Source: a bacterium (GTDB lineage Bacteria; Patescibacteriota; Patescibacteriia; Patescibacteriales; JALTFF01). Taken from it: a stretch of 6,828 nt of DNA. Of the stretch, positions 1 to 5,991 are shown in pieces. Location: NCBI GenBank assembly GCA_027007465.1, contig JALTFF010000095.1, positions 1-6,828 on the forward strand, read 5' to 3'. Made by a program: the position numbers and the translations under genes. Positions within the stretch are counted from its first letter, which is position 1. Each line of letters opens with the position of its first letter. The notes beneath the pieces were generated by a model. It was given only the letters and a program-made list of their open reading frames with translations. It made no database searches and had not been told where the DNA came from.

Positions 1-498
1 CATTAAAAATCTACTTATTCTTTTTCTTACCCAATTATATTTTTTATCAAACCCTAATCCTCTTAATGGCTTATCAAGAAAATTTGGGAAACGAAAGCAA
101 GAATATTGTAATGTATTGTCAAAATTTAAAAGCTTTGGTCCGATAATTCCAATATTAGGATGATTTTCCATAAAATTATACATTCTTTCAATCGCTTGGC
201 TATTTTTAAAAAAAATTACATCTGGATTTAATGAAAATTGATATTTTGTCTGAACGTTTTTCATCCCTAAATTTTGAGCCTTAGAAAAACCAATATTATT
301 TTCACTTTTTAAATATTTAACAAGCGGATACTTCTGTTCTAATAACTCTTTTACACCATCTATATTTTGTGAATTATCAACCACGCAGACCCTAATTTTT
401 AATTTAGAATTATTAAGACAATTAAATAATGAAAACAAACACCTATCAATGTCATCTTTCATTTTATAATTTACTATTACAATATTTACATCATACAT
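1..498 (-). CDS. Family 2 glycosyltransferase, WbbL/rhamnosyltransferase-like (3' end beyond window)
   Basis: I translated 166 codons from an ATG at 498 without meeting a stop; the gene runs off the window, so only the N-terminal part is visible. It opens with the GT-A beta strand VNIVIVNYK, followed by a CL-SLF helix, VCVVDNS (the nucleotide-sugar-binding strand of GT2 enzymes), SENNIGFSKAQNLGMK and LNPDV, the usual form of the metal-binding DxD position in WbbL-like enzymes. IGIIGPKLL and a QYSCFRFPNF segment then match the WbbL/rhamnosyltransferase-type GT2 subgroup. The expected role is transfer of a sugar from a nucleotide donor during cell-surface glycan synthesis, at the cytoplasmic face of the membrane. 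The donor cannot be read from sequence. The start lies one base after the TAA of the upstream membrane-protein gene, so the two are surely co-transcribed and probably translationally coupled. Class assignment is firm, substrate unknown. Confidence 0.9.
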   Translation of the reverse strand, partial: MYDVNIVIVNYKMKDDIDRCLFSLFNCLNNSKLKIRVCVVDNSQNIDGVKELLEQKYPLVKYLKSENNIGFSKAQNLGMKNVQTKYQFSLNPDVIFFKNSQAIERMYNFMENHPNIGIIGPKLLNFDNTLQYSCFRFPNFLDKPLRGLGFDKKYNWVRKRISRFLM

Positions 499-499
499 A

Positions 500-1324
500 T
501 TATATCCATTTAGCTGTGAATAAAATTAAAACAATGCTGGCAATGCTAATAAATAAATATCTCTTTACTATTTTACTAGTTAAATTATCATCTAATTTAT
601 ATTTTGATAAGCCAATTACAGTATAATACACTAATGATAATAATATACCTTTACTATAATAATCTAATGGTAATAGGGTAATTGACCAAAATAGTTCTTC
701 CACTATTAAAACAATAATTATTAAATAAAATAAATTCTTCTTTAATTCAACCTTGCTTATCCAAAATAACTGATATATTAGAGTAGACCCGAATAATAAA
801 AGCCATAACATTATAATCCAAATTCTGCTATTTAAGAAAATAATAAAAGCAAAAAAAGATGAAGACAATAAAAAAAATGTTAGAATATTTGCATATAGTG
901 ATATGTTCTCTAAGCTATTTACTTTATATTCTTGTTTTTTATGAAAATAATAATATAAATTTCTAAAATACAAGTAAATTACAAAAACTCCAAAAAATAT
1001 TATTAAATGCCTAAAAAAAGTTTGAGGGATTAAAAGCAAAAAGAAAAATATAGAAATGCTTAAAAATAATGGCAAAATTAAAAAAGATAAAAAATCTATC
1101 CAATAATTTAATTGTGAAAATAGCAAGATATTATTGTTGCTTTTCTGAGCTTCAACTGAACTTCTAAAAATTTTTTTATAGCTAATTAACCATTGACTAA
1201 CTATTACAGAAATAATAATTAATAATAAAAAAATAGTAAAATAAATATTTTGTTTTAAGTAAAATATTTGTTCAAACAATGCTAATAATATAATAGACTC
1301 TAAAAATGGAATAAATTTAACCAT
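500..1324 (-). CDS. Polytopic membrane protein of unknown function
   Basis: This 274-residue protein is almost entirely hydrophobic. I count eight or nine probable transmembrane segments, near residues 7-24, 28-47, 75-99, 104-124, 143-165, 168-190, 196-220, 225-241 and 253-272. Short basic loops (SYKKIFR near 48, HKKQEYK near 128, SKYKLDD near 240) separate them. It has no signal peptide of the cleaved kind and no catalytic motif I recognise. The C-terminus ends in a membrane segment closing with TAKWI. The gene starts at ATG 1324 with no Shine-Dalgarno sequence and ends one base before the glycosyltransferase gene. That coupling suggests an envelope or glycan-related role, such as a membrane partner for the transferase, but this is inference from position only. 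I do not recognise the family. It is separated from atpA by 218 bases and is probably not part of the ATPase operon in function. Confidence 0.8.
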   Translation of the reverse strand: MVKFIPFLESIILLALFEQIFYLKQNIYFTIFLLLIIISVIVSQWLISYKKIFRSSVEAQKSNNNILLFSQLNYWIDFLSFLILPLFLSISIFFFLLLIPQTFFRHLIIFFGVFVIYLYFRNLYYYFHKKQEYKVNSLENISLYANILTFFLLSSSFFAFIIFLNSRIWIIMLWLLLFGSTLIYQLFWISKVELKKNLFYLIIIVLIVEELFWSITLLPLDYYSKGILLSLVYYTVIGLSKYKLDDNLTSKIVKRYLFISIASIVLILFTAKWI

Positions 1325-1542
1325 ATTTTTAAGCCAAAATTCTATTCTTTATTATTATAATCAAAAATTGATATTATCCATTCTACTAAAAATAATAGAT
1401 TACCATTACTGGCAGAAAGAGAAATTCCTTAAACGCGTTTTTATCAATGAACATACTCTAAAATGAAGCAGAATTAAAAATAAAACCAATTTAGCTATAT
1501 TTCTTTTATATAAAAACAGAAAAACATTATACACTTCTATCT
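1325..1542. other. Intergenic gap between atpA and the membrane-protein gene
   Basis: The gap holds no credible gene, and no trace of an atpG start (no SLKDIKRRI-like peptide) in any minus-strand frame. I found no GC-rich stem followed by a T tract, so no clear terminator for the atp operon. Three small signals are visible. A 12-bp A/T palindrome TTTTATATAAAA lies at 1504-1515, and a 10-bp palindrome AAACGCGTTT at 1431-1440, the most G+C-rich spot in the gap. A minus-strand TATAAT lies at 1354-1359, about 30 bases ahead of the membrane-protein ATG and next to a short inverted repeat (ATCAA/TTGAT, 1360-1372), but it lacks a convincing -35. Confidence 0.5.
1354..1359 (-). promoter_or_regulatory. 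Possible -10 element for the membrane protein/glycosyltransferase pair
   Basis: A perfect TATAAT on the minus strand sits 29 bases upstream of the ATG at 1324. No good -35 hexamer is present at 16-18 bases; the best at 17 is AATGGA. In a region this AT-rich a TATAAT by chance is likely, so this is a weak call. Its position is nevertheless right for a start of transcription independent of atpA. Confidence 0.25.
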
Positions 1543-3084
1543 TTATTTATAAATTTGCTTATAATTTTCAATCAATCTTTTTATTTTTTCTTCTAAATTT
1601 TCATCTAAATCACCTAATTTACTAATTTTTTCCAAAGTTCCTCTACCAACTTCTTCTAAATATTGATTTAATCCTTTTTCAAAGTCAATAATTTTATCAC
1701 TTGGTATATCATTAAACAAGCCATTAATTGCTCCATATAAAATCATAACCTGATTTGCCATAGGAAGCGGTTTATATTGTTCTTGCTTTAAAATTTCTGT
1801 TAAACGTTTTCCTAATTCTAACTGCTTTTGTGTTTGTTCATCTAAATCAGAACCAAATTGCGCAAAAGCTGCTAGCTCTCTATATTGAGCCATTTGTAAA
1901 CGAAGTTTGCCAGCTACTTTTTTAATCGCCTTTGTCTGCGCAGCTCCACCAACTCTTGATACTGATAATCCAATATTAATCGCCGGTCTAATTCCTTGAT
2001 AAAATAAATTTGGCTCTAAATAAATTTGTCCATCTGTAATAGAAATAACATTAGTAGGTATGTAGGCAGATACATCGCCAGCTTGTGTTTCAATAATAGG
2101 AAGCGCTGTTAATGAACCTCCACCATATTCTTTGTTTAATTTTGCAGCTCTTTCTAATAATCTTGAATGAAGATAGAAAATATCCCCTGGATAAGCTTCT
2201 CTTCCTGGGGCTCTTTTTAATAAAAGCGAAATTTGGCGATAAGCAACTGCATGTTTTGACAAATCATCATAAACAATCAACACATCCCTACCTTTATCCA
2301 TAAAATATTCTCCAATAGCGCATCCACTATATGGCGCAATATAATTTAATGCAGCAGAATCGCTTGAGCCAGCAACAACTACAATAGTATAATCCATAGC
2401 GCCATACTTTTTTAATTCATTAACAATCCTAGCTATTTTTGATTCTTTTTGTCCAATAGCAACATAAATGCAAATCATATCTTGATCTCTTTGATTGATA
2501 ATAGTATCAATTGCAATAGCTGTTTTTCCTATTTGCCTGTCACCAATGATTAGCTCTCTTTGTCCTCTGCCAATTGGAATCATTGAATCAATGGCTTTAA
2601 TTCCAGTTTGAACTGGCTGATTAACTGACTCGCGCATAATAATACTTGGCGCATTTTTTTCTATTGGATAAAATTCTGTAGCTTTAATTTCCTCCTTGCC
2701 ATCTATTGCATCTCCTAATGGATTTATTATTCTTCCAATCATTTCTTCGCCAACAGGAGTTTGTAAGATTTTTCCAGTGCTTTTAACAATATCACCTTGC
2801 TTAATATTTGTATAATCACCTAAAATAATAGCTCCTACTCTATCTTGTTCTAAGTTTAACGCAACTCCATAATTTTTTTGTTCTCTATTAAAATTATGAT
2901 TTTCTGATTGGTTTTTAGTAAATTCTAACAATTCATTTGACATTACTTCTGTTAGTCCACTAATCTGAGCAATTCCATCACCTGACTTGATTACAGTTCC
3001 AATTTTCTCAATCCTTGTTTCTAGTTTAAGTCCTTTGATTTCTTGCTTTAATTGTTCAATGATAAAATCCTTAGTATTAGACAT
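1543..3084 (-). CDS. atpA: F1 ATP synthase subunit alpha
   Basis: The 513-residue product is the non-catalytic nucleotide-binding subunit of the F1 hexamer, on the cytoplasmic side of the membrane. Its length is normal for the family. The N-terminal beta-barrel (about 25-95) contains GVALNLEQDRVGAIILGD. The P-loop is GDRQIGKT at 181-188, Walker B is VLIVYDD at 268-274, and the family signature RAPGREAYPGDIFYLHSR follows at 291-308. LSVSRVGGAAQ at 373-383 carries the arginine (R377) that reaches into the neighbouring catalytic site. The C-terminal helical domain starts near 385. Two oddities: the fifth P-loop residue is Ile instead of the usual Thr, and about 12 extra residues lie between LLEF (52-55) and YGVALNLE in the crown barrel. 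The start at 3084 is 10 bases after the atpH stop with no Shine-Dalgarno, suggesting coupled translation. It is the last ATPase gene here; atpG does not follow. Confidence 0.98.
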   Translation of the reverse strand: MSNTKDFIIEQLKQEIKGLKLETRIEKIGTVIKSGDGIAQISGLTEVMSNELLEFTKNQSENHNFNREQKNYGVALNLEQDRVGAIILGDYTNIKQGDIVKSTGKILQTPVGEEMIGRIINPLGDAIDGKEEIKATEFYPIEKNAPSIIMRESVNQPVQTGIKAIDSMIPIGRGQRELIIGDRQIGKTAIAIDTIINQRDQDMICIYVAIGQKESKIARIVNELKKYGAMDYTIVVVAGSSDSAALNYIAPYSGCAIGEYFMDKGRDVLIVYDDLSKHAVAYRQISLLLKRAPGREAYPGDIFYLHSRLLERAAKLNKEYGGGSLTALPIIETQAGDVSAYIPTNVISITDGQIYLEPNLFYQGIRPAINIGLSVSRVGGAAQTKAIKKVAGKLRLQMAQYRELAAFAQFGSDLDEQTQKQLELGKRLTEILKQEQYKPLPMANQVMILYGAINGLFNDIPSDKIIDFEKGLNQYLEEVGRGTLEKISKLGDLDENLEEKIKRLIENYKQIYK

Positions 3085-3094
3085 AAATATAATA

Positions 3095-3493
3095 TTAAAT
3101 AATTTTACTCTTTAATTTTTGTAATCTTCCATTTAAACTATAATCAATTATAATGTTGTTAAATTTAATTATAACACCACCTAATATATTTTTATCTATT
3201 AAGTTTTTTATATTGAGTTTTTTAGCTTTTGATAATTTTATAATTTCATTATTTAACATTTCAAAAATATTATAGCTTAATTTTCTAGCGCTTACTATTT
3301 TTACATTAACTATTCCTTGTTTTTTAAACCATATCTTATTAAATTCATCAATAATATCATCAAACTTTAGTAAATCATTATTATTCATAACTAAACCCGT
3401 AAAATTCTTAACAATCTTTTTAACCTCATCTCTGTTATCTTCATTTTCAAGACTATCATATAAAGCAATAGCATATTGTTTTGAGCTTATCAT
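3095..3493 (-). CDS. atpH: F1 ATP synthase subunit delta, short form
   Basis: Delta caps the top of F1 and ties alpha to the peripheral b stalk. The conserved C-terminal half is clear: IVNVKIVSARKLS at 61-73 and then IDKNILGGVIIKFNNIIIDY from 99 followed by NGRLQKLK, matching the family's vSA..L and iGG..i..g..viD.S...rL..L pattern. The N-terminus also matches (KQYAIALYDSL, 5-15). The protein has only 132 residues against about 175-180 in most bacteria. The shortfall is internal to the N-terminal helical domain, which spans about 60 residues before the vSA strand instead of roughly 110. The frame is clean, so this is a compact family form and not a broken gene; I recall similar short deltas in Parcubacteria. 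Its ATG overlaps the atpF stop as ATGA (3493-3490), a classic translational coupling, and there is no Shine-Dalgarno. Confidence 0.93.
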   Translation of the reverse strand: MISSKQYAIALYDSLENEDNRDEVKKIVKNFTGLVMNNNDLLKFDDIIDEFNKIWFKKQGIVNVKIVSARKLSYNIFEMLNNEIIKLSKAKKLNIKNLIDKNILGGVIIKFNNIIIDYSLNGRLQKLKSKII

Positions 3494-3996
3494 AAATTTT
3501 TATTATTTATATCATTAACTATTTTTTCTACTATTCTTTTATCTTCTTCATCATCCATTTTTTCTTGTAAAATTTTTTCCACAGATAATACTATTAATTC
3601 TGCTATTTCTTTCTTAATTTCATTAATTGTTTCTTTTTTTTCTAACCGTAATTTTTCCTTTGTTTTGTTTATTAAATCCCCTGTTTCTTTTTCAATTTTT
3701 TTTATTATATTATCTCTTCTTTCATTAGCCTTTTTCTCTGCTTCCCTTATAATATTTAACTCTTTTTCTTTAGCTTTCTTTATAATAGCCTCTTTTTCTC
3801 TTTCTGTATTTAATAATTTTTCTTCTATTTTCTTTGCATTATCTAAACTTTCTCTAACTTTTCTTTCTCTTTTTTCCATTAAATTTAAGACTGGTTTATA
3901 TAAAAATTTATACAATATAAAAAGAAGTAATGAAAAATTGATTATTTGAGCAATTAATAATCGCCAATCAACACCTAATTTATCAAACAGTTCCAT
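3490..3996 (-). CDS. atpF: FO ATP synthase subunit b
   Basis: Subunit b forms the peripheral stalk that holds F1 against rotation. The 168-residue product has one N-terminal membrane helix (about 12-33, LLIAQIINFSLLLFILYKFL), followed by the family's YKPVLNLMEKRERKVRESL junction. A long, highly charged Lys/Glu-rich coiled coil follows to about residue 140. The end (IAELIVLSVEKILQEKMDDE near 130-150) matches the delta-binding tail of b subunits. Length is normal. The start at 3996 is 17 bases after atpE. The leader has no Shine-Dalgarno, and the ATG context (TATATG) differs from the TTTATG of most neighbours. It ends in the only TGA stop of the window, inside the ATGA overlap with atpH; an in-frame TAA follows directly. 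There is a single b gene, with no b' partner visible. Confidence 0.96.
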   Translation of the reverse strand: MELFDKLGVDWRLLIAQIINFSLLLFILYKFLYKPVLNLMEKRERKVRESLDNAKKIEEKLLNTEREKEAIIKKAKEKELNIIREAEKKANERRDNIIKKIEKETGDLINKTKEKLRLEKKETINEIKKEIAELIVLSVEKILQEKMDDEEDKRIVEKIVNDINNKNL

Positions 3997-4013
3997 ATAA
4001 TGAAATGTAAAAT

Positions 4014-4265
4014 TTAAACAAATTTAATAATTAAAGCAACCACTAAGGCGTAAATAGCAATAGCTTCAGCAAAAGCTATAGCTAAAATCATACTTGTTTG
4101 AATTTTTGATGCAGCTTCTGGATTTCTGCCTATAGCTTCTAAGGCTTTTCCAGCTAATAAACCAATCGCTATACTAGGGCCAATTGATCCTAAACCAATA
4201 GCAAGGGTGGCAGAAAAAGACTTTGCCATTTCTAAATAAGCTTCAGCATTAGTTAAGTGTTCCAT
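4014..4265 (-). CDS. atpE: FO ATP synthase subunit c (proteolipid ring)
   Basis: The 83-residue hairpin protein forms the rotating c-ring. Membrane helix 1 spans about 17-40 and carries the small-residue packing pattern AIGLGSIGPSIAIGLLAGKA. The polar loop has the invariant R-N-P at 47-49 (GRNPEAASK), and helix 2 spans about 55-81. The ion-binding carboxylate is E67 in AFAEAIAIYALVVAL. The sodium-ligand pattern of Ilyobacter-type c subunits is absent: the helix 1 Gln position is Ile34 or close to it, and the residues after E67 are Ala-Ile, not Ser/Thr. The ring therefore looks proton-specific. About a dozen residues precede helix 1, slightly longer than E. coli c. The gene follows a 130-base gap with an inverted repeat that ends 10 bases before its ATG, which may set the extra expression this high-copy subunit needs. 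Confidence 0.97.
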   Translation of the reverse strand: MEHLTNAEAYLEMAKSFSATLAIGLGSIGPSIAIGLLAGKALEAIGRNPEAASKIQTSMILAIAFAEAIAIYALVVALIIKFV

Positions 4266-4275
4266 AAATTTTTAC

Positions 4276-4362
4276 AATAGTTTTATTTTTTGGTTTGAAT
4301 TATAATGTATTGATTTTATTTTTAAAAAACAAATAATCCAAATTTTAAAAAATAAAACTATT
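4276..4362. repeat. Perfect 16-bp inverted repeat flanking a 55-base loop upstream of atpE
   Basis: Arm 4276-4291 reads AATAGTTTTATTTTTT, and arm 4347-4362 is its exact reverse complement. On the atp transcript (minus strand) the downstream arm ends 10 bases before the atpE start codon, so pairing would occupy the area where a ribosome binds. G4292-G4293 could extend the stem by pairing with C4338-C4339 across a 7-base bulge. The surrounding gap (4266-4395) has 12 G/C in 130 bases, so the stem is AU-rich and moderate in stability, and chance matching is more likely than in balanced sequence. Possible roles are control of atpE translation, an mRNA stability element, or a weak attenuator. Confidence 0.55.
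4299..4304 (-). promoter_or_regulatory. Possible internal promoter (-10) for atpE-atpF-atpH-atpA
   Basis: A perfect minus-strand TATAAT lies in the loop of the inverted repeat. A start about seven bases downstream, near 4292, would give a roughly 27-base leader that carries only the second repeat arm and so cannot form the hairpin. The -35 position at 17-base spacing reads TTTTAA, only three matches to TTGACA. Base composition makes a chance TATAAT plausible, so the call is tentative. Confidence 0.3.
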
Positions 4363-4395
4363 ATCTTAAAATAATAATTTAAAATAAAATAATAT

Positions 4396-5157
4396 TTATT
4401 CTTCTATTTCAGTGCACCCTACTTTTAAAAATATAAGAGTTAACATTGAAAATATTAAAGCTTGAATAAATCCTACAAATAATTCTAAAAATAAAAAAGG
4501 CAATGGCAATATATTAAAAAAATATGGAAGTAAAAATAATGATATTATTAATACTACTTCACCTGCAAATATATTTCCAAATAATCTGAAAGAAAAAGAA
4601 ATAATCTTGGCTAATTCAGATATTATTTCTAAAATACCAACAAATGTCCCAACAACATAAGGTTTTTTAAATGGATTGACAAAGAATCTCTTTGAATATT
4701 TTTTAATTCCCATTGCTGTAATACCTAAAATCTGCACAGAAAAGACTGAAATTAAAGCAATTGATAAGGTAACATTTAAATCAGAGCTTGATGATCTAAT
4801 AAAGGGTTTTATTACTTCTTTTCCGTTGTTGATTTCCTTAATGCCAATAGTTCCTAATCCTGGCAATATTTCTACCCAATTTGACAAAATAACAAAAATA
4901 AAAATACTTGCAACAAGTGGAAAAAATTTCTTGCTTTGTTCTCTTGATCCAGTAACACTGTCAACTAAATTAAGCAAACTCTCTAAAATATATTCTATAA
5001 TATTTTGTATACCACTAGGAATTGTTTTAAGTCTTTTGTTTAAAAAAAATGAAAATATAATTAACGATAATACAATTGCTGTTGATATTAATAAAGTATT
5101 TGTTACTGGAAAATTCCATAAATAGAAAATCGGTTCTGCTGAAATAGAAATATGCAT
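4396..5157 (-). CDS. atpB: FO ATP synthase subunit a (proton channel)
   Basis: Subunit a supplies the two proton half-channels next to the c-ring in the inner membrane. The 253-residue product starts MHISISAEPIFYLWNFPVTN, a typical a-subunit N-terminus on the outer side. Membrane helices lie near 17-38, 78-100, 127-150, 167-188 and the long hairpin 195-245. The essential arginine is R191 in SFSFRLFGNIFAGE (aR210 in E. coli). E200 matches aE219, E225 occupies the aH245 position, and Q232 matches aQ252 in GFIQALIFSMLTLIFL. All channel residues expected of a working subunit are present, and length is normal. The ATG is three bases after the atpZ/I stop, with no Shine-Dalgarno, consistent with coupled translation. 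The gene ends before the unusually AT-rich 130-base gap ahead of atpE. Confidence 0.97.
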   Translation of the reverse strand: MHISISAEPIFYLWNFPVTNTLLISTAIVLSLIIFSFFLNKRLKTIPSGIQNIIEYILESLLNLVDSVTGSREQSKKFFPLVASIFIFVILSNWVEILPGLGTIGIKEINNGKEVIKPFIRSSSSDLNVTLSIALISVFSVQILGITAMGIKKYSKRFFVNPFKKPYVVGTFVGILEIISELAKIISFSFRLFGNIFAGEVVLIISLFLLPYFFNILPLPFLFLELFVGFIQALIFSMLTLIFLKVGCTEIEE

Positions 5158-5160
5158 AAA

Positions 5161-5406
5161 CTAATTATTTTTACTCTCACTTATTTTTTTAATGGTTTTG
5201 CTTGCCTTAAAATAAACAATATAACTTGATATTATAATTGATAAAAGTATTGAAACCATAAATAAATAAGGCGAGGAATTAAATTTTTTATCTAAAATCC
5301 TACCAATTAAAGCTAAAACAATCAATGGGATTGTTATATTATAACCTAATTGCCAAGCAAATGCAATAGGTGACCAATTAATATTATTTTTCTTTTTATT
5401 TTTCAT
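5161..5406 (-). CDS. AtpZ/AtpI-family small membrane protein
   Basis: The 81-residue protein has a basic N-terminus (MKNKKKNN) and two membrane helices (about 15-36 and 45-66). The family pattern lies between and inside them: LGYNITIPLIVLALIGRILD, then KKFNSSPYLFM, i.e. the G...P...G..LD..f...P signature of AtpZ/AtpI proteins. These are associated with FO and have been linked to c-ring assembly and to Mg2+/Ca2+ supply. Position directly before atpB is the usual place for this gene. I chose the ATG at 5406; a TTG at 5415 could extend it by three residues (MRI), but TTG is unlikely when an ATG lies three codons downstream. GAGA three bases before this ATG is the nearest thing to a Shine-Dalgarno in the window, though too close to be ideal. 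It ends in TAG. Whether it is AtpZ or AtpI proper cannot be decided by eye, so no symbol is given. Confidence 0.88.
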   Translation of the reverse strand: MKNKKKNNINWSPIAFAWQLGYNITIPLIVLALIGRILDKKFNSSPYLFMVSILLSIIISSYIVYFKASKTIKKISESKNN

Positions 5407-5437
5407 AATTCTCAAATGTATAACTTTTATAAAATAT

Positions 5438-5962
5438 CTATAACACTATTATTGAATGTGCTTGCTTTAAAATTTCTGGCAAAAATGGCTTTAATACATT
5501 TATCATTCTAATAAAACTTGGCGCGTATTCTGATTGAGATAATAATCTGTCAAACCAAAATCCTATTGAATAACGGCTTAGAATATATAAGATAGTGCCA
5601 ATAACTAAACTACCTTCAATAAAACCTAATATTGCTCCTAATAATCTGTTAAATGTTTTTAAAAATGGTATAATAGCAATGAAATTAAAAATTTTATCTA
5701 TCAAATAAAAAAATAAACCAGATAAACGATTGATTAAAATAAAAATTAGAATAAATGAAGTAGCTTTAACTATTGTTTCAATTTCAAATTTACCAACATA
5801 ATGTTGTAAATAATTATAAACTAACAAATAATAGTGTCCTGCAACCCATACGCCAATTATTACTCCAATTACAGAACCAAGCGCTGTAATAAAGCCAACA
5901 AAAAAATCATAAAACACAAAAGAAAAAAGAATAACTATTAGAATAAGATCAAAAATTTGCAT
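5438..5962 (-). CDS. CvpA-family membrane protein
   Basis: The 174-residue protein has four probable membrane segments (about 4-22, 24-43, 63-87 and 106-128) and a C-terminal hydrophilic tail ending in a short hydrophobic IIVL. It shows the CvpA (colicin V production) family layout: an N-terminal D-L-I-L-I helix, FVGFITALGSVIGVIIGVWV with small residues spaced through helix 2, and the most conserved element FNRLLGAILGFIEGSLVIG (104-122). CvpA proteins are inner-membrane proteins of uncertain biochemistry, needed for colicin V export in E. coli and linked to envelope stress. Only 31 bases separate its stop from the atpZ/I ATG, so it probably leads the atp transcript. A link to ATPase function is inference from position. 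No Shine-Dalgarno is present; the ATG follows a T-rich leader (TTTTTTTATG). It ends in TAG. Confidence 0.85.
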   Translation of the reverse strand: MQIFDLILIVILFSFVFYDFFVGFITALGSVIGVIIGVWVAGHYYLLVYNYLQHYVGKFEIETIVKATSFILIFILINRLSGLFFYLIDKIFNFIAIIPFLKTFNRLLGAILGFIEGSLVIGTILYILSRYSIGFWFDRLLSQSEYAPSFIRMINVLKPFLPEILKQAHSIIVL

Positions 5963-5991
5963 AAAAAAATTAAAAAAATAGAAACTAAATT

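Noticed and set aside
429..626. Open frame of 65 codons on the plus strand
   Set aside because: It overlaps the membrane-protein and glycosyltransferase genes on the other strand and has no family resemblance; an AT-rich shadow.
1423..1432. AATTCCTTAA shared with the minus strand at 6046-6055
   Set aside because: Ten AT-rich bases shared between two gaps are expected by chance; flanks do not match.
1431..1440. Palindrome AAACGCGTTT as an operator
   Set aside because: A single 10-bp palindrome with no second copy found and no promoter next to it; not enough to call a site.
2112..2303. Open frame of 63 codons on the plus strand inside atpA
   Set aside because: It lies wholly antisense to a highly conserved part of atpA.
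3095..3493. Short atpH as a truncated pseudogene
   Set aside because: Both ends of the protein match the family, the frame is clean and overlaps atpF properly; the missing part is internal and looks like a compact family form.
3490..3498. UGA end of atpF as possible recoded codon (Gly in Gracilibacteria/SR1)
   Set aside because: An in-frame TAA follows at once, so this site alone cannot tell; but no other UGA occurs inside any gene, so standard code is assumed.
3665..3949. Plus-strand frame of 94 codons rich in Phe, Ser and Leu
   Set aside because: It is the complement of the Lys/Glu-rich coiled coil of atpF; hydrophobicity is an artefact of AAA/GAA codons read backwards.
4676..5125. Plus-strand frame of 149 codons inside atpB
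   Set aside because: Antisense to conserved atpB with no recognisable domain; atpB is certain.
5407..5415. TTG start extending the AtpZ/I-like protein by three residues
   Set aside because: An ATG lies three codons downstream and every other gene here starts with ATG.
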